This document shows, piece after piece, positions 1 to 7,039 of a stretch of 11,863 nt of DNA. The stretch comes from Aquifex sp. (GTDB taxonomy: Bacteria > Aquificota > Aquificia > Aquificales > Aquificaceae): positions 1-11,863 of the forward strand of contig WFPV01000160.1 of the NCBI GenBank assembly GCA_015487405.1, in the 5' to 3' direction. The position numbers and the translations under genes were made by a program. Position 1 is the first letter of the stretch, and each line of letters begins with the position of its first letter. A model generated the notes under the pieces. It did not search any database and was not told where the DNA came from. It saw only the letters and a list, made by a program, of their open reading frames with translations.

Positions 1-16
1 GCCCTTCGGGCGGGCG
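1..16 (-). terminator. Partial GC-rich hairpin, likely terminator of the sHdr operon (cut by window edge)
   Basis: On the minus strand, 14 bases after the hdrB2 stop codon, the sequence reads CGCCCGCCCGAAGGGC and then leaves the window. GCCC-GAA-GGGC already forms a tight stem-loop. The preceding CGCCC would extend the stem if GGGCG follows outside the window. The position directly after the last hdr gene fits an intrinsic terminator. The second half of the stem and any T run cannot be seen, so this remains an inference. Confidence 0.4.
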
Positions 17-29
17 TAATTTAAGTCAA

Positions 30-1025
30 TTAAGCGAGTCCGAGTCTCTTTAGAACGGGTAGAGGGTCGGAGAGGTTATCTTTGAGCTTTACGTCGTTTG
101 CACTGTATCCGAATGCGAGTCCGAGGAGCTGGGTAAAGTATGCCGCGGGAACGTCAACGTCGGGCACACCCTTAAGCATAAGTCTGTGTCTATACATTTC
201 CAAGGATGCGTGACAGAGGGGACATTCGGTAGCTATAATGTCCGCTCCGTTTCTCTTAGCAGTTTGGAGAATCATCATAACGAACTTTTCAGAAACCTGC
301 TCGTCAGACAGGGAGTGGGGTCCTCCACAGCACTGAGTGTGCATGGGCTCAAGGTCTACGGAAGTAGCTCCTGCAGCTTCAAGGAGAGCTTCCATGTAGT
401 AGGGGTGTTCGTCGTCGTCCGCGGTTTCTCTTTTTCTGGGTCTTACTTGTTCTTCGTCCTCGGGAGCTAAGTGGGAGTAGGTTCTTGCGTAGAAGTGGGG
501 TCTTGTGTAGAGACATCCGTAGTAGCTTGCAACCTTAAGACCCCTGAGGGGTTTCTTGGTTCTTTCCTTCACTTTTTCGGGTCCCGCTTCGTGGTAGAAC
601 CACTCTAAGATGTGGTAGGTGTGGGGAATGGTGTCGAGAGGCCTTTCTCCAGCTTCCTGGAGAAGCTCGTTAACTCTATTTAAAACGTTCTTGTCAGTTT
701 CAAGGAAGTATTCAGCTCTCTGTAGGGAAAAGGAGCATCCGTTACAGGGTGCCACTATTACGTTGTGTCCCTGATTTCTTGCGAGGGACATATTTCTCGC
801 GTTGAGGAGCATAGTTCCCCAGAAGGAGACGTTCTTGGTTTCCATTGCACCACAGCAGTTGTAGTCTTCCAAGTAGTCAAGCTCAAGTCCGAGTTCTTTA
901 GCAACTATTCTTGTAGAAACGTCGTAAGCCCTCGCAGCACCCTCTAATGAACATCCGGGGTAGTAAGCAACCTTCTTTCCGATACCGCCCATAGGCGGTT
1001 TTCTAAACTGAACTGGCAGAGCCAT
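30..1025 (-). CDS. hdrB2: sHdrB2, heterodisulfide reductase subunit B-like protein with two intact CCG domains
   Basis: 331 aa. This is the catalytic-type HdrB subunit of the cytoplasmic sulfur-oxidising Hdr-like complex. It carries two complete cysteine-rich CCG motifs: C25, C57-C58 and C94xxC97, then C171, C232-C233 and C268xxC271. In methanogen HdrB such motifs hold two non-cubane [4Fe-4S] clusters that handle disulfides, so the same cluster type is inferred here. A charged stretch at about residues 185-207 (rich in E, D, R and K) sits inside the second motif and lengthens its C-to-CC spacing. The ATG start has a near-perfect AAAGGAGGTGA site about 5 bases upstream, and lies 27 bases after the hdrC2 stop. 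It is the last gene of the locus before a GC hairpin at the window edge. The family call is firm; the 'B2' label rests on gene order and the complete motifs. Confidence 0.93.
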   Translation of the reverse strand: MALPVQFRKPPMGGIGKKVAYYPGCSLEGAARAYDVSTRIVAKELGLELDYLEDYNCCGAMETKNVSFWGTMLLNARNMSLARNQGHNVIVAPCNGCSFSLQRAEYFLETDKNVLNRVNELLQEAGERPLDTIPHTYHILEWFYHEAGPEKVKERTKKPLRGLKVASYYGCLYTRPHFYARTYSHLAPEDEEQVRPRKRETADDDEHPYYMEALLEAAGATSVDLEPMHTQCCGGPHSLSDEQVSEKFVMMILQTAKRNGADIIATECPLCHASLEMYRHRLMLKGVPDVDVPAAYFTQLLGLAFGYSANDVKLKDNLSDPLPVLKRLGLA

Positions 1026-1052
1026 GATGTCACCTCCTTTTAAAAGCTTGAA

Positions 1053-1814
1053 TTAGTGGAGCTTAACTCCTTCTTCTTCAAGAACCCTCCTGAGAACTTG
1101 CTTCATCTTGCCCCAGTTCTTAGTTCTGGGGTGTATGAGCATGTGCTTAGCGTTGAGTATCAGGAAGTCTATGTTCATATTCTTAATGGGCTTTATTACA
1201 AGGTCCTTTAGCCAGTCGGGAATTTCTCCGAAGAGAGGTATGGGCTTCTTGAGTATGGGGTCCTTGAATACTTTGTATCCTTGCTTTTCTATCCATCCAA
1301 AGAGTAGGTCTCCGTCTTCTATTCTTCCGTATTCAACAACTTGTTCCATGAAGAACTGGTCAAACTTCTTGGAGGGGTACTCTTCTATGAGTCCTCTCTT
1401 TGCGAGAACTCTTAGTATAGCCTTGAGGACTTCTTCTACGAGAACTCCCTTAGGACATCTGTGGGTGCACTTGTGGCAGGATACGCATCTCCACATTACG
1501 TCCGCTCTCTTTTGGAGCTCGTCCACCATTCCGAGTCTTGCGAGGTAAATGAAGTGTCTGGGGTTATACCTCTCGTCCCAGTAGTTGTGAACTGGGCAGG
1601 ATGCGGTGCAGTAGGAGCATTGGTAACACTGGAGTATGGTCTTTCCTTCGGGTTGTTGGAGAATTTCGTCAAGGAGAGAAAGGTCGTAGTCCTCTATAAC
1701 ACGGGGAAGGATTATAAGGTTCCAGTCCCCTGAAACGTCTATACCGTCAATAACTAATCTATCCTTTCTTAAAATTCTCTCCGGTTCAACAAGAGACCGC
1801 TCGTGAATAGCCAT
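1053..1814 (-). CDS. hdrC2: sHdrC2, heterodisulfide reductase subunit C-like iron-sulfur protein
   Basis: 253 aa. This is the electron-transfer partner of HdrB2 in the sHdr complex. Two classical [4Fe-4S] ferredoxin motifs are visible: C63xxC66xxC69xxxC73P and C110xxC113xxC116xxxC120P. The roughly 130 residues that follow are helical and basic, with no further cysteines, and no membrane segment is obvious. HdrC proteins normally relay electrons between the flavin subunit HdrA and the cysteine-rich HdrB, which is the role inferred here. The ATG is preceded by TTAGGAGGTG, which overlaps the stop codon of the upstream 'hyp' gene (12 bases between the two genes), so translation is probably coupled. 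The next gene, hdrB2, starts 27 bases after its stop, giving the usual C-B pair order. Confidence 0.92.
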   Translation of the reverse strand: MAIHERSLVEPERILRKDRLVIDGIDVSGDWNLIILPRVIEDYDLSLLDEILQQPEGKTILQCYQCSYCTASCPVHNYWDERYNPRHFIYLARLGMVDELQKRADVMWRCVSCHKCTHRCPKGVLVEEVLKAILRVLAKRGLIEEYPSKKFDQFFMEQVVEYGRIEDGDLLFGWIEKQGYKVFKDPILKKPIPLFGEIPDWLKDLVIKPIKNMNIDFLILNAKHMLIHPRTKNWGKMKQVLRRVLEEEGVKLH

Positions 1815-1826
1815 CGCTTACACCTC

Positions 1827-2642
1827 CTAAGATGTTTCTACGTCCGTATACATAATCGGGGCGTGAACCCCGAGCAGCCTCCTCGCCATAACACCGGCGG
1901 GAGGGAAGAATCCCTTAGCGCTGTGCATAGTAGAGAGAGTCATGTAATCAACGTAAGTCGCGTAAATCATAGCCAAGAAGATATCCACAAAGAGGTAGTC
2001 CTTTACCTTTACCCCGAACTCGTGGAGCTTCTCCGCTATCTGCTTGTAAACCTGTTCAAACTGCTCGTAAGTCTCTCCATACATCTTCCTACCTTTACCG
2101 CCCGTGGGAGACTCTTCCTTCAGGAAGACTATCGCTCCTGTTTCCGTTTCTGGGTCCCAGACCCAGCTCGTCCAGAGGATATACTTGTCCGGGAAAGTAA
2201 AGTGGAGGAGTTCTGCGGCTATGTCCTTTGCGGCTCTCAGGTCTACTCCCCTTATACTCCTTGCAAACTCTTCAACCTTCTCTTCCCAAGTTCTCTTATC
2301 TTCCTTTTTACCAATTCCGAGGAATCCTCCACCTTCTCCGTAGAGAAGTTTCTTGATGGCTTCCTTTAGGTTCTCTACTCCCGTATCCTCTATTATCTTC
2401 TTCTTCTTCCTGCGGGCAGCAAAGATTCTCTCAAAGATTTCCTCTAAATCCTCTTGGGTGAGCTTTTTGATATTTCCTTCCGCAAGCTTCTTCTGGAATA
2501 ACTCACTCTTTGCCTTTACATCCTGATAAAAGTCCTGTAAAAAGTCTTCTCCTTCACTTAGTATCTTTATCAGGTAGTCCCTGATTAAGGCTTCATCAAG
2601 AGAGGCGGCACGAAAGCCGCCTTGGTTTTGTCCGTTCGTCAT
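1827..2642 (-). CDS. sHdr-associated conserved protein of unknown function ('hyp')
   Basis: 271 aa. It occupies the position of the uncharacterised gene that lies between hdrA and hdrC2 in sHdr loci. I do not assign a function. It has no cysteine at all, so it cannot hold a cysteine-ligated Fe-S cluster, unlike its neighbours. Residues about 15-100 look helical and highly charged, with a basic RRKKKK run at 77-82. A glycine-rich patch follows at 101-111. A segment at 147-172 contains HFTFPDKY and several tryptophans and resembles a compact alpha/beta domain. Residues 216-236 are strongly hydrophobic (DYLFVDIFLAMIY...) and could be a buried helix or a membrane contact. The ATG overlaps the hdrA stop in an ATGA, and a moderate TAAGGTGA site lies just upstream inside hdrA. 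This strict coupling suggests it is made in step with HdrA, perhaps as a structural subunit, assembly factor or membrane anchor. Confidence 0.85.
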   Translation of the reverse strand: MTNGQNQGGFRAASLDEALIRDYLIKILSEGEDFLQDFYQDVKAKSELFQKKLAEGNIKKLTQEDLEEIFERIFAARRKKKKIIEDTGVENLKEAIKKLLYGEGGGFLGIGKKEDKRTWEEKVEEFARSIRGVDLRAAKDIAAELLHFTFPDKYILWTSWVWDPETETGAIVFLKEESPTGGKGRKMYGETYEQFEQVYKQIAEKLHEFGVKVKDYLFVDIFLAMIYATYVDYMTLSTMHSAKGFFPPAGVMARRLLGVHAPIMYTDVETS

Positions 2643-3697
2643 GCGCTCACCTTAGCCCCTATAAATGTTGCAGCTTCAGCTCCAGCAGCTTCACCTTCTG
2701 CAAGGGAGCTTTCTATGTCTATCGGTCCCTTACAAGCTCCCGCTATGAATATCCCTGCTTTATTGGAGATTATGTTAGAACCGCTATCTTCAGCAGGTAT
2801 GAGGAACTGGTTGTCGGGGTCCTGTGCGAGTCCGAGAATCTTTGCAACCTTCTTAGTTCCCTCGGAAGGCTCCATTCCGAGAACTAGTACCACAAGATCC
2901 ATGGGGATTTCTGCAGGTCTTTGAACTATGGTGTCCTCGTGCTTAACCCTGAGTCTTCCGTCCTTGGGAGAGTAGGTTATTTCAGCTATTCTTCCCCTTA
3001 CGTATCTAACACCGTACTTCTCTTGAGGTGCCCAGTAGAAGGGATACTCCCAAGTTCCGTAAGTTCTCACGTCCATGTAGTAACAGAAGACTTCAACTTC
3101 GGGATACTTTTCCCTTATTTCAGAACCTTGTAGTCCGGAAAGTGCACATCCGTATCTGCAACAGTGAACGTTGGTAACTCCGAGCTGTCTGTCTCTGGAA
3201 CCTACACAGAATACGAAGGCTACTCTCTTGGGAAGCTCTCCGTTGGAGGGTCTGTAGAGCTTTCCTTCTCTGGAGAACATCTGTTCAAGCTCTAAGTTGG
3301 TGATAACGTCGGGGTAAATTCCGTATCCGAGCTCTCCCTTTCTCTTAGCGTCGAAGTGCTGGAATCCGGTAGCTACTACGATAGCTCCTACTTCTACGGT
3401 TTCACCGTTTGAAAGTGTTACCTTAAAGTTGGGAGCTTCACCTTCGCAAGCTTCAATTTCGGTGTTTAACTTTACTTCTACGTTGGGATTGTTTTGGACT
3501 TCCTCAATGAAAGGTCCTATAACCTGTTGGGGTTTCATCTTTCTGGGAATTAAGGTGTGATACTCCTCAAGGATAGGTCTACCGCCGAGTTTTCCTTCCT
3601 TTTCAACGAGAATAGTATGAATTCCGAGCTTTCCGAGAGTTCTTGCTGCAGCAAGTCCTGCGGGTCCACCACCAATTACGAGCACACTTTTAGCCAT
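2639..3697 (-). CDS. hdrA: sHdrA, FAD-dependent HdrA-like subunit (short form)
   Basis: 352 aa. This is the flavoprotein core of the sHdr complex. An N-terminal Rossmann FAD motif is clear (VIGGGPAGLAAA, residues 7-18, with E33 at the end of the second strand). A second dinucleotide-fold signature, VVATGF, lies at 107-112, and a C-terminal FAD-contact region (GIFIAGACKGP) at 315-325. Cysteines C164, C179-C180 and C184 lie in the CVGSRD...HCCRYGC block. This block is conserved in HdrA proteins and likely ligates one [4Fe-4S] cluster. Methanogen HdrA is about twice as long because of extra ferredoxin and thioredoxin-reductase-like parts. Those are absent here, as expected for sHdrA, so the short length is not a truncation. 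The ATG follows AAGGAGGTAAGG. The stop overlaps the start of 'hyp' by four bases. A strong hairpin lies upstream, after hdrB1. Confidence 0.95.
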   Translation of the reverse strand: MAKSVLVIGGGPAGLAAARTLGKLGIHTILVEKEGKLGGRPILEEYHTLIPRKMKPQQVIGPFIEEVQNNPNVEVKLNTEIEACEGEAPNFKVTLSNGETVEVGAIVVATGFQHFDAKRKGELGYGIYPDVITNLELEQMFSREGKLYRPSNGELPKRVAFVFCVGSRDRQLGVTNVHCCRYGCALSGLQGSEIREKYPEVEVFCYYMDVRTYGTWEYPFYWAPQEKYGVRYVRGRIAEITYSPKDGRLRVKHEDTIVQRPAEIPMDLVVLVLGMEPSEGTKKVAKILGLAQDPDNQFLIPAEDSGSNIISNKAGIFIAGACKGPIDIESSLAEGEAAGAEAATFIGAKVSA

Positions 3698-3727
3698 TTT
3701 CTCCTTACCTCCTTAAGAGAGATTTAT

Positions 3728-3748
3728 AAAAGGGGGCAAAACGCCCCC
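3728..3748 (-). terminator. Intrinsic-terminator-like hairpin between hdrB1 and hdrA
   Basis: On the minus strand the sequence reads GGGGGC-GTTTT-GCCCCC followed directly by TTTTAT. That is a six-pair all-GC stem with a 5-base loop and a short T run, starting 10 bases after the hdrB1 stop codon. It has the form of a Rho-independent terminator, but it lies inside an otherwise continuous operon, 30 bases before the hdrA start. It could terminate part of the transcripts (setting subunit ratios) or protect the 3' end of a processed hdrC1-hdrB1 mRNA. The short T run (four) favours partial termination. Confidence 0.6.
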
Positions 3749-3758
3749 GCAGTTCGCC

Positions 3759-5099
3759 TTAAGACTTGAAGAGTGGTAGGTCGGACGTTGCGGATTTTCT
3801 GAGTTTGAATCCGTCGGAGGTCTTGCTGTAGGGTTCGTAGAGGTCGTATTCCTTGAAGAATTCAAGGAGCTCATCGTACTTACCTTGTTTTTCAAGTTCG
3901 GAGATGTACCTGACTGCGTCTTCCCATTCCTTCTTGAGTTCTCTCCAGTTGGTGATTCCCATCTTCTCAAGGAGAGGCTCATAGTTAGAGCAGTTCCAGT
4001 AGAGCTGAACTACCTTGAAGGGGTGTGCTCCACATGCAAGTGCAGAGAACATTACGTCAGACATAACAGCTATGGGGTAGTACATTCCGTGAGCCTTTCC
4101 AATCCACTGGTTCTTTTCAAAGGTAGTGGTGCATCCAGTGTCGTGGGTGATCATAACATCAGCCTTAATTTCTTCAGCTATAACCTTCAGCTTTCTTTGT
4201 ATAGCGAAAGACCTGGTGAACTCTCTTTCGGTAAGGATGTGCCTGAATCCGAATCCACAGCAGTCGTACCAAGTGGAGTAGTCAACAACTTGAGCTCCGA
4301 GTCTCTTTATAACTGCGGTAGAAGCTGCAGGTCTTTGTCCGTTGTAAACCTCAGGGTCGTAGGGATAGTCGTCAGCTATCATCTTCCAGGTGTGGCAAGC
4401 GTTGTGTATAGCAACTCTTACGTTGGAAACGTCAATTCCTTTGGGCTTTCCTTCCTTTTCGTAGAGGTCTGCTATTTCATCTCTCATTGCGTGAACCCAT
4501 TCGGAGTAGTGAACGATTTCTTGAGGTATTACGATTCTTCCGTCTTCGGTGAGTCTTCCGAGCTTCTTGAGGATGGGCTTAACAGCTTCTCTGAGCTCTT
4601 TGTTGAAGATTAATTGCTCTCTGGTTTCCTTGTAAGAACCGAAGGAGGTTCCGCAGTGTATGAGCGGATAGTATCCAGTCTTCCAAGCCTGGTGCATATT
4701 TCTGAGCCATACCGCTGCGAGAGCTACGGGGTTGGATGTTCCGGAACCGTGGTAGTTCCAAGCGGTACAAGAAGTTTGGTGAGGCTCGTTGAGGTAATCA
4801 AGTCCGAACTTGTTCATGAACCAGAATATGGATGCGGGGTATCCGGGAATGTTTCCACACTGTCCGCAAGACTTGTGGTGCCAGAGCTTGTTGGTGGGTA
4901 TAACCTTTATTCTTCCAGTTCTGGTGTAAACGTATTTAGGTCTATACTCTTCGGTGATTCTGAATACGAGAATCTCTCCCTTTTCTTCAAGTTCATACAT
5001 TTCCTCAAAAAGGTGGTCGTAGTGAGAGTGCTTATTTAAAATCGGGAAAGGTTCCTTTTCAGGATACATTAGATATGGGCTCTTGGACTTGTGTCCCAT
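3759..5099 (-). CDS. hdrB1: sHdrB1, HdrB-like subunit with altered cysteine motifs
   Basis: 446 aa, over 100 residues longer than HdrB2 in the same locus. It has an N-terminal extension of about 70 residues rich in Tyr, His and Glu, and a charged helical tail after about residue 375. The CCG motifs differ from the canonical form. The first region has C78xxC81, a single C111 (SC instead of CC) and C149 without a CxxC. The second has C235, C280-C281 and C323, with D320 where the first Cys of CxxC would sit. The non-cubane clusters expected from methanogen HdrB may therefore be missing, changed or ligated differently, and the protein may have a different role from HdrB2. The ATG is preceded by AAGGAGGTG. 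The gene follows hdrC1 by 56 bases and is followed by a terminator-like hairpin. The family call is firm; cluster content is inferred. Confidence 0.92.
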   Translation of the reverse strand: MGHKSKSPYLMYPEKEPFPILNKHSHYDHLFEEMYELEEKGEILVFRITEEYRPKYVYTRTGRIKVIPTNKLWHHKSCGQCGNIPGYPASIFWFMNKFGLDYLNEPHQTSCTAWNYHGSGTSNPVALAAVWLRNMHQAWKTGYYPLIHCGTSFGSYKETREQLIFNKELREAVKPILKKLGRLTEDGRIVIPQEIVHYSEWVHAMRDEIADLYEKEGKPKGIDVSNVRVAIHNACHTWKMIADDYPYDPEVYNGQRPAASTAVIKRLGAQVVDYSTWYDCCGFGFRHILTEREFTRSFAIQRKLKVIAEEIKADVMITHDTGCTTTFEKNQWIGKAHGMYYPIAVMSDVMFSALACGAHPFKVVQLYWNCSNYEPLLEKMGITNWRELKKEWEDAVRYISELEKQGKYDELLEFFKEYDLYEPYSKTSDGFKLRKSATSDLPLFKS

Positions 5100-5155
5100 A
5101 ACACACCTCCTTATTGGTTTTTAAAAATTTTAGAGCCGGGCACCAACCCCCTCGT

Positions 5156-5905
5156 TTACGCTTCCGCTTCCTCCATTTCTTCCATAAGCTCTTCCCAACG
5201 CTCTTCGTTTTCTTCTACTATGTCCATTATTACGTTGTAGAGGTTGGGGTCTAGCTTTTCGAGCATTTCAAATATTCCGGTTTCTCTCCAGATTTGATAC
5301 ATCTCTATAGCGGTTTGGAGAGAAACTTCCCATGCGGTCTTAACGGATTTTCCTACGTCAAAGGGGATTGCCATTCTCTTAGCTCTGAGATTTTCCATGT
5401 TGTCGAGCATCTTGGGTCCCCAGTCGGGGAAGAAGTCCGGTTGTAGCATGTCCGCAGATAGCTGGTTACCCGTGGTCATAACTTTAAGAAGAACTCTTCC
5501 GTAGGGCTTTAGGAGATCCTTGGTAGCTTCAAAGGCGTTTCTTACCGCGACTTCTCTCATTATTATTACGAGTCCACCGGGGTTGTTGACGAAGGGACAT
5601 CTTATCCAGCAGGTAAAGCATTGGGAGCATGCCCATATGTATTCGTGCATCATGTCGTAGAGAACGTCTATGTCGTTCTCAAGGAATCTTTGAACGATTT
5701 CTCTGGGGGAGTAGTCAAAGAATCTATTTGATGGGCAAGATGCCGTGCACACTCCGCAGTTGAGGCATCCGAAGAGGTATTCCTTGAATCTAAAGTCTGA
5801 CTTGACTTCTTCTATTATTCTTACCTTTTCTTCCCAGGGAACTTGAAGAGTCTTTTCAGAAATGGGAATGTTGTATCCATATTTACGAACTTGAGTTTCT
5901 GCCAT
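5156..5905 (-). CDS. hdrC1: sHdrC1, heterodisulfide reductase subunit C-like iron-sulfur protein
   Basis: 249 aa and paralogous to HdrC2. Two four-cysteine ferredoxin motifs are visible: C47xxC50xxC53xxxC57P and C93xxC96xxC99xxxC103P, each typical for one [4Fe-4S] cluster. It likely passes electrons between HdrB1 and HdrA in the cytoplasmic sHdr complex. The C-terminal 20 residues are extremely acidic (E/M repeats) and are probably helical or flexible. The N-terminus MAETQVRKYG is taken from the ATG at 5905, with GGGAGG eight bases upstream, a weaker site than those of most neighbouring sHdr genes. It is the first Hdr subunit gene and is separated from the upstream DsrE gene by 122 AT-rich bases, so it may have its own promoter. 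hdrB1 follows after 56 bases. Confidence 0.92.
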   Translation of the reverse strand: MAETQVRKYGYNIPISEKTLQVPWEEKVRIIEEVKSDFRFKEYLFGCLNCGVCTASCPSNRFFDYSPREIVQRFLENDIDVLYDMMHEYIWACSQCFTCWIRCPFVNNPGGLVIIMREVAVRNAFEATKDLLKPYGRVLLKVMTTGNQLSADMLQPDFFPDWGPKMLDNMENLRAKRMAIPFDVGKSVKTAWEVSLQTAIEMYQIWRETGIFEMLEKLDPNLYNVIMDIVEENEERWEELMEEMEEAEA

Positions 5906-6027
5906 CTCAAAAACCTCCCAAGGTTTTAACTCTCCTTTTTAAGATAAAGGATAAAAGAGGAGAATACAAAAAAATTTCTTTATGGATATATAAAAATATC
6001 CTTATACCCCTCACAAAAAGAAAAGAA
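5906..6027 (-). promoter_or_regulatory. AT-rich gap between the sulfur-relay genes and hdrC1; possible promoter or weak terminator
   Basis: This is the longest gap inside the locus. On the minus strand it contains an AT-rich hairpin (GGATAT, 6-base loop, ATATCC; 5984-6001). A run of seven T follows about ten bases later, then several A/T-rich, -10-like hexamers such as TATTCT and TATCTT. No convincing -35 element could be placed. The layout would suit a weak end of the tusA-dsrE transcript plus a new start for hdrC1-hdrB2, but the sequence alone does not prove either. Confidence 0.25.
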
Positions 6028-6453
6028 TCAAAGAGTGATGACAGCATACTCCCCACTCATTAATTTGTCTAAGAACGCGGCTCCCCCGAGAATTCCGTCA
6101 CAGAGTTCTTTGTTCACGTCCTCTTCCTTGTAAATATCCGTGAGGTCCAAGGAGGGTGTGCAGAGGTAAATCTTTACTCCCGCATCCTTAGCCATTTTGA
6201 TAAAATCGTAAACGGTCTGCTCAACACCGGGTCTGACCTTAACCTTCTTAGCGTTGTCCCTCATAAGGAGATATCCCGCCTCTGAGGTTATGACCATCTC
6301 AACCTCGTAGTCCATAGTAGTTGCGGCAGTAGCTAAGAAGAAGGGTGCTCCCGCTTGGGGGTTAATGAGCTCTCCTGTGGTTGGTTCAGCTCTAACAAAG
6401 AAGGGAACGGTTAAAATGTAAAAAAGGAGCTTTTCATACTCTTGTCCTGCCAT
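6028..6453 (-). CDS. DsrE-family sulfur carrier protein (DsrE3 type)
   Basis: 141 aa, the usual size of single-domain DsrE/F-like sulfurtransferases. The alternating hydrophobic strands (LLFYILTVPFF, VEMVITSEA, VKIYLCTP, YAVITL) fit the DsrE fold. Two cysteines, C98 (at the end of a strand, IYLCTP) and C118 (KELCDG), occupy positions where DsrE3 proteins carry persulfide- or thiosulfonate-binding cysteines. The likely role is taking sulfane sulfur from TusA and handing it towards the sHdr complex. The ATG is preceded by AAAGGAGGTAAG, and the gene starts 22 bases after the DsrE2-type gene. The exact DsrE3 subgroup (A, B or C) cannot be decided by eye. Confidence 0.85.
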   Translation of the reverse strand: MAGQEYEKLLFYILTVPFFVRAEPTTGELINPQAGAPFFLATAATTMDYEVEMVITSEAGYLLMRDNAKKVKVRPGVEQTVYDFIKMAKDAGVKIYLCTPSLDLTDIYKEEDVNKELCDGILGGAAFLDKLMSGEYAVITL

Positions 6454-6475
6454 AACTTACCTCCTTTTATAGGAT

Positions 6476-7024
6476 TTAAACGAAGATTATCATAGGTTTG
6501 TCCGCTGCAAGAACGTAATTGAAGAACTCCGTAGCTCCCGCGGGGGGCTCAAGTCCGTCTATAAGGTCTTCATACTTGTATCCGAATAGGTCCATAGTCA
6601 TCTGACAGGGAATGAGTTTAACGTCCGCCTCCTTACAAAGCTCAACGAGCTCCTCTATGCTGGCGACTCCCTTTTCTTTCATCATTTTCTTCATCATTCC
6701 CGTCATGAAGTCAGTCATTCCGGGGATTATTCCCATTATCTGGGGAGGACCGGGGAATGCCGCTTCCATGAGTCCTGCGAGCTGTCCCACTACGGGAGTC
6801 TTCTTTACGCTCTCAGGGAACACCATGGGCATAGCGGGGTTTCCGACGGGAGCTATCTTAAGGTTTTTCATCTTTTCTTTGTGAATTATGTTCAGTCCGT
6901 AGAAGGTGAAGAATATAGCGGTTTCAACTCCGAGGGAGGCGGCGACGGAAGCGAGGATGAGAGGGGGATAAGCCATATCAAGGGTTCCTTTTGTGGCTAT
7001 AATAGCCAATCTTTCCGTAGCCAT
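6476..7024 (-). CDS. DsrE2-like sulfur transferase
   Basis: 182 aa. The signature CQMTMDLFG (C140 onward), the methionine-rich segment at 102-116 and the second cysteine C130 ten residues before C140 mark the DsrE2 group of the DsrE/DsrF-like superfamily. The N-terminal LAIIATKGTLD strand and the hydrophobic stretch at about 18-47 (PPLILASVAASLG, IFFTFYGLNII) match the usual DsrE2 beginning. They may give weak membrane affinity, although no clean transmembrane helix is visible. It presumably acts as a sulfane-sulfur carrier with TusA and the DsrE3-type protein in delivering sulfur to sHdr. It starts 15 bases after tusA. Its ribosome binding site (GAGGGGG) is weaker than those of most neighbours. 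Confidence 0.85.
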   Translation of the reverse strand: MATERLAIIATKGTLDMAYPPLILASVAASLGVETAIFFTFYGLNIIHKEKMKNLKIAPVGNPAMPMVFPESVKKTPVVGQLAGLMEAAFPGPPQIMGIIPGMTDFMTGMMKKMMKEKGVASIEELVELCKEADVKLIPCQMTMDLFGYKYEDLIDGLEPPAGATEFFNYVLAADKPMIIFV

Positions 7025-7039
7025 GATAATCCCCCTCTA

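Noticed and set aside
2639..3697. HdrA appeared truncated compared with methanogen HdrA.
   Set aside because: sHdrA proteins are normally of this short form, and the stop codon is tightly coupled to the next gene, so no frameshift is implied.
3885..5039. Long open frames on the plus strand opposite hdrB1.
   Set aside because: They mirror the coding strand's codon pattern and show no recognisable domain. The minus-strand protein carries clear HdrB motifs.
5100..5155. A G/C-rich stretch (GGGGG...CCCGG) between hdrC1 and hdrB1 considered as a second internal terminator.
   Set aside because: Only a three-pair stem or a stem with internal mismatches can be drawn, and no clean T run follows.
6660..6725. 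Methionine-rich segment in the DsrE2-like protein, at first suspected to be a metal-binding insertion.
   Set aside because: As I recall, this Met-rich loop before the CQMTMD motif is a normal trait of DsrE2 proteins.
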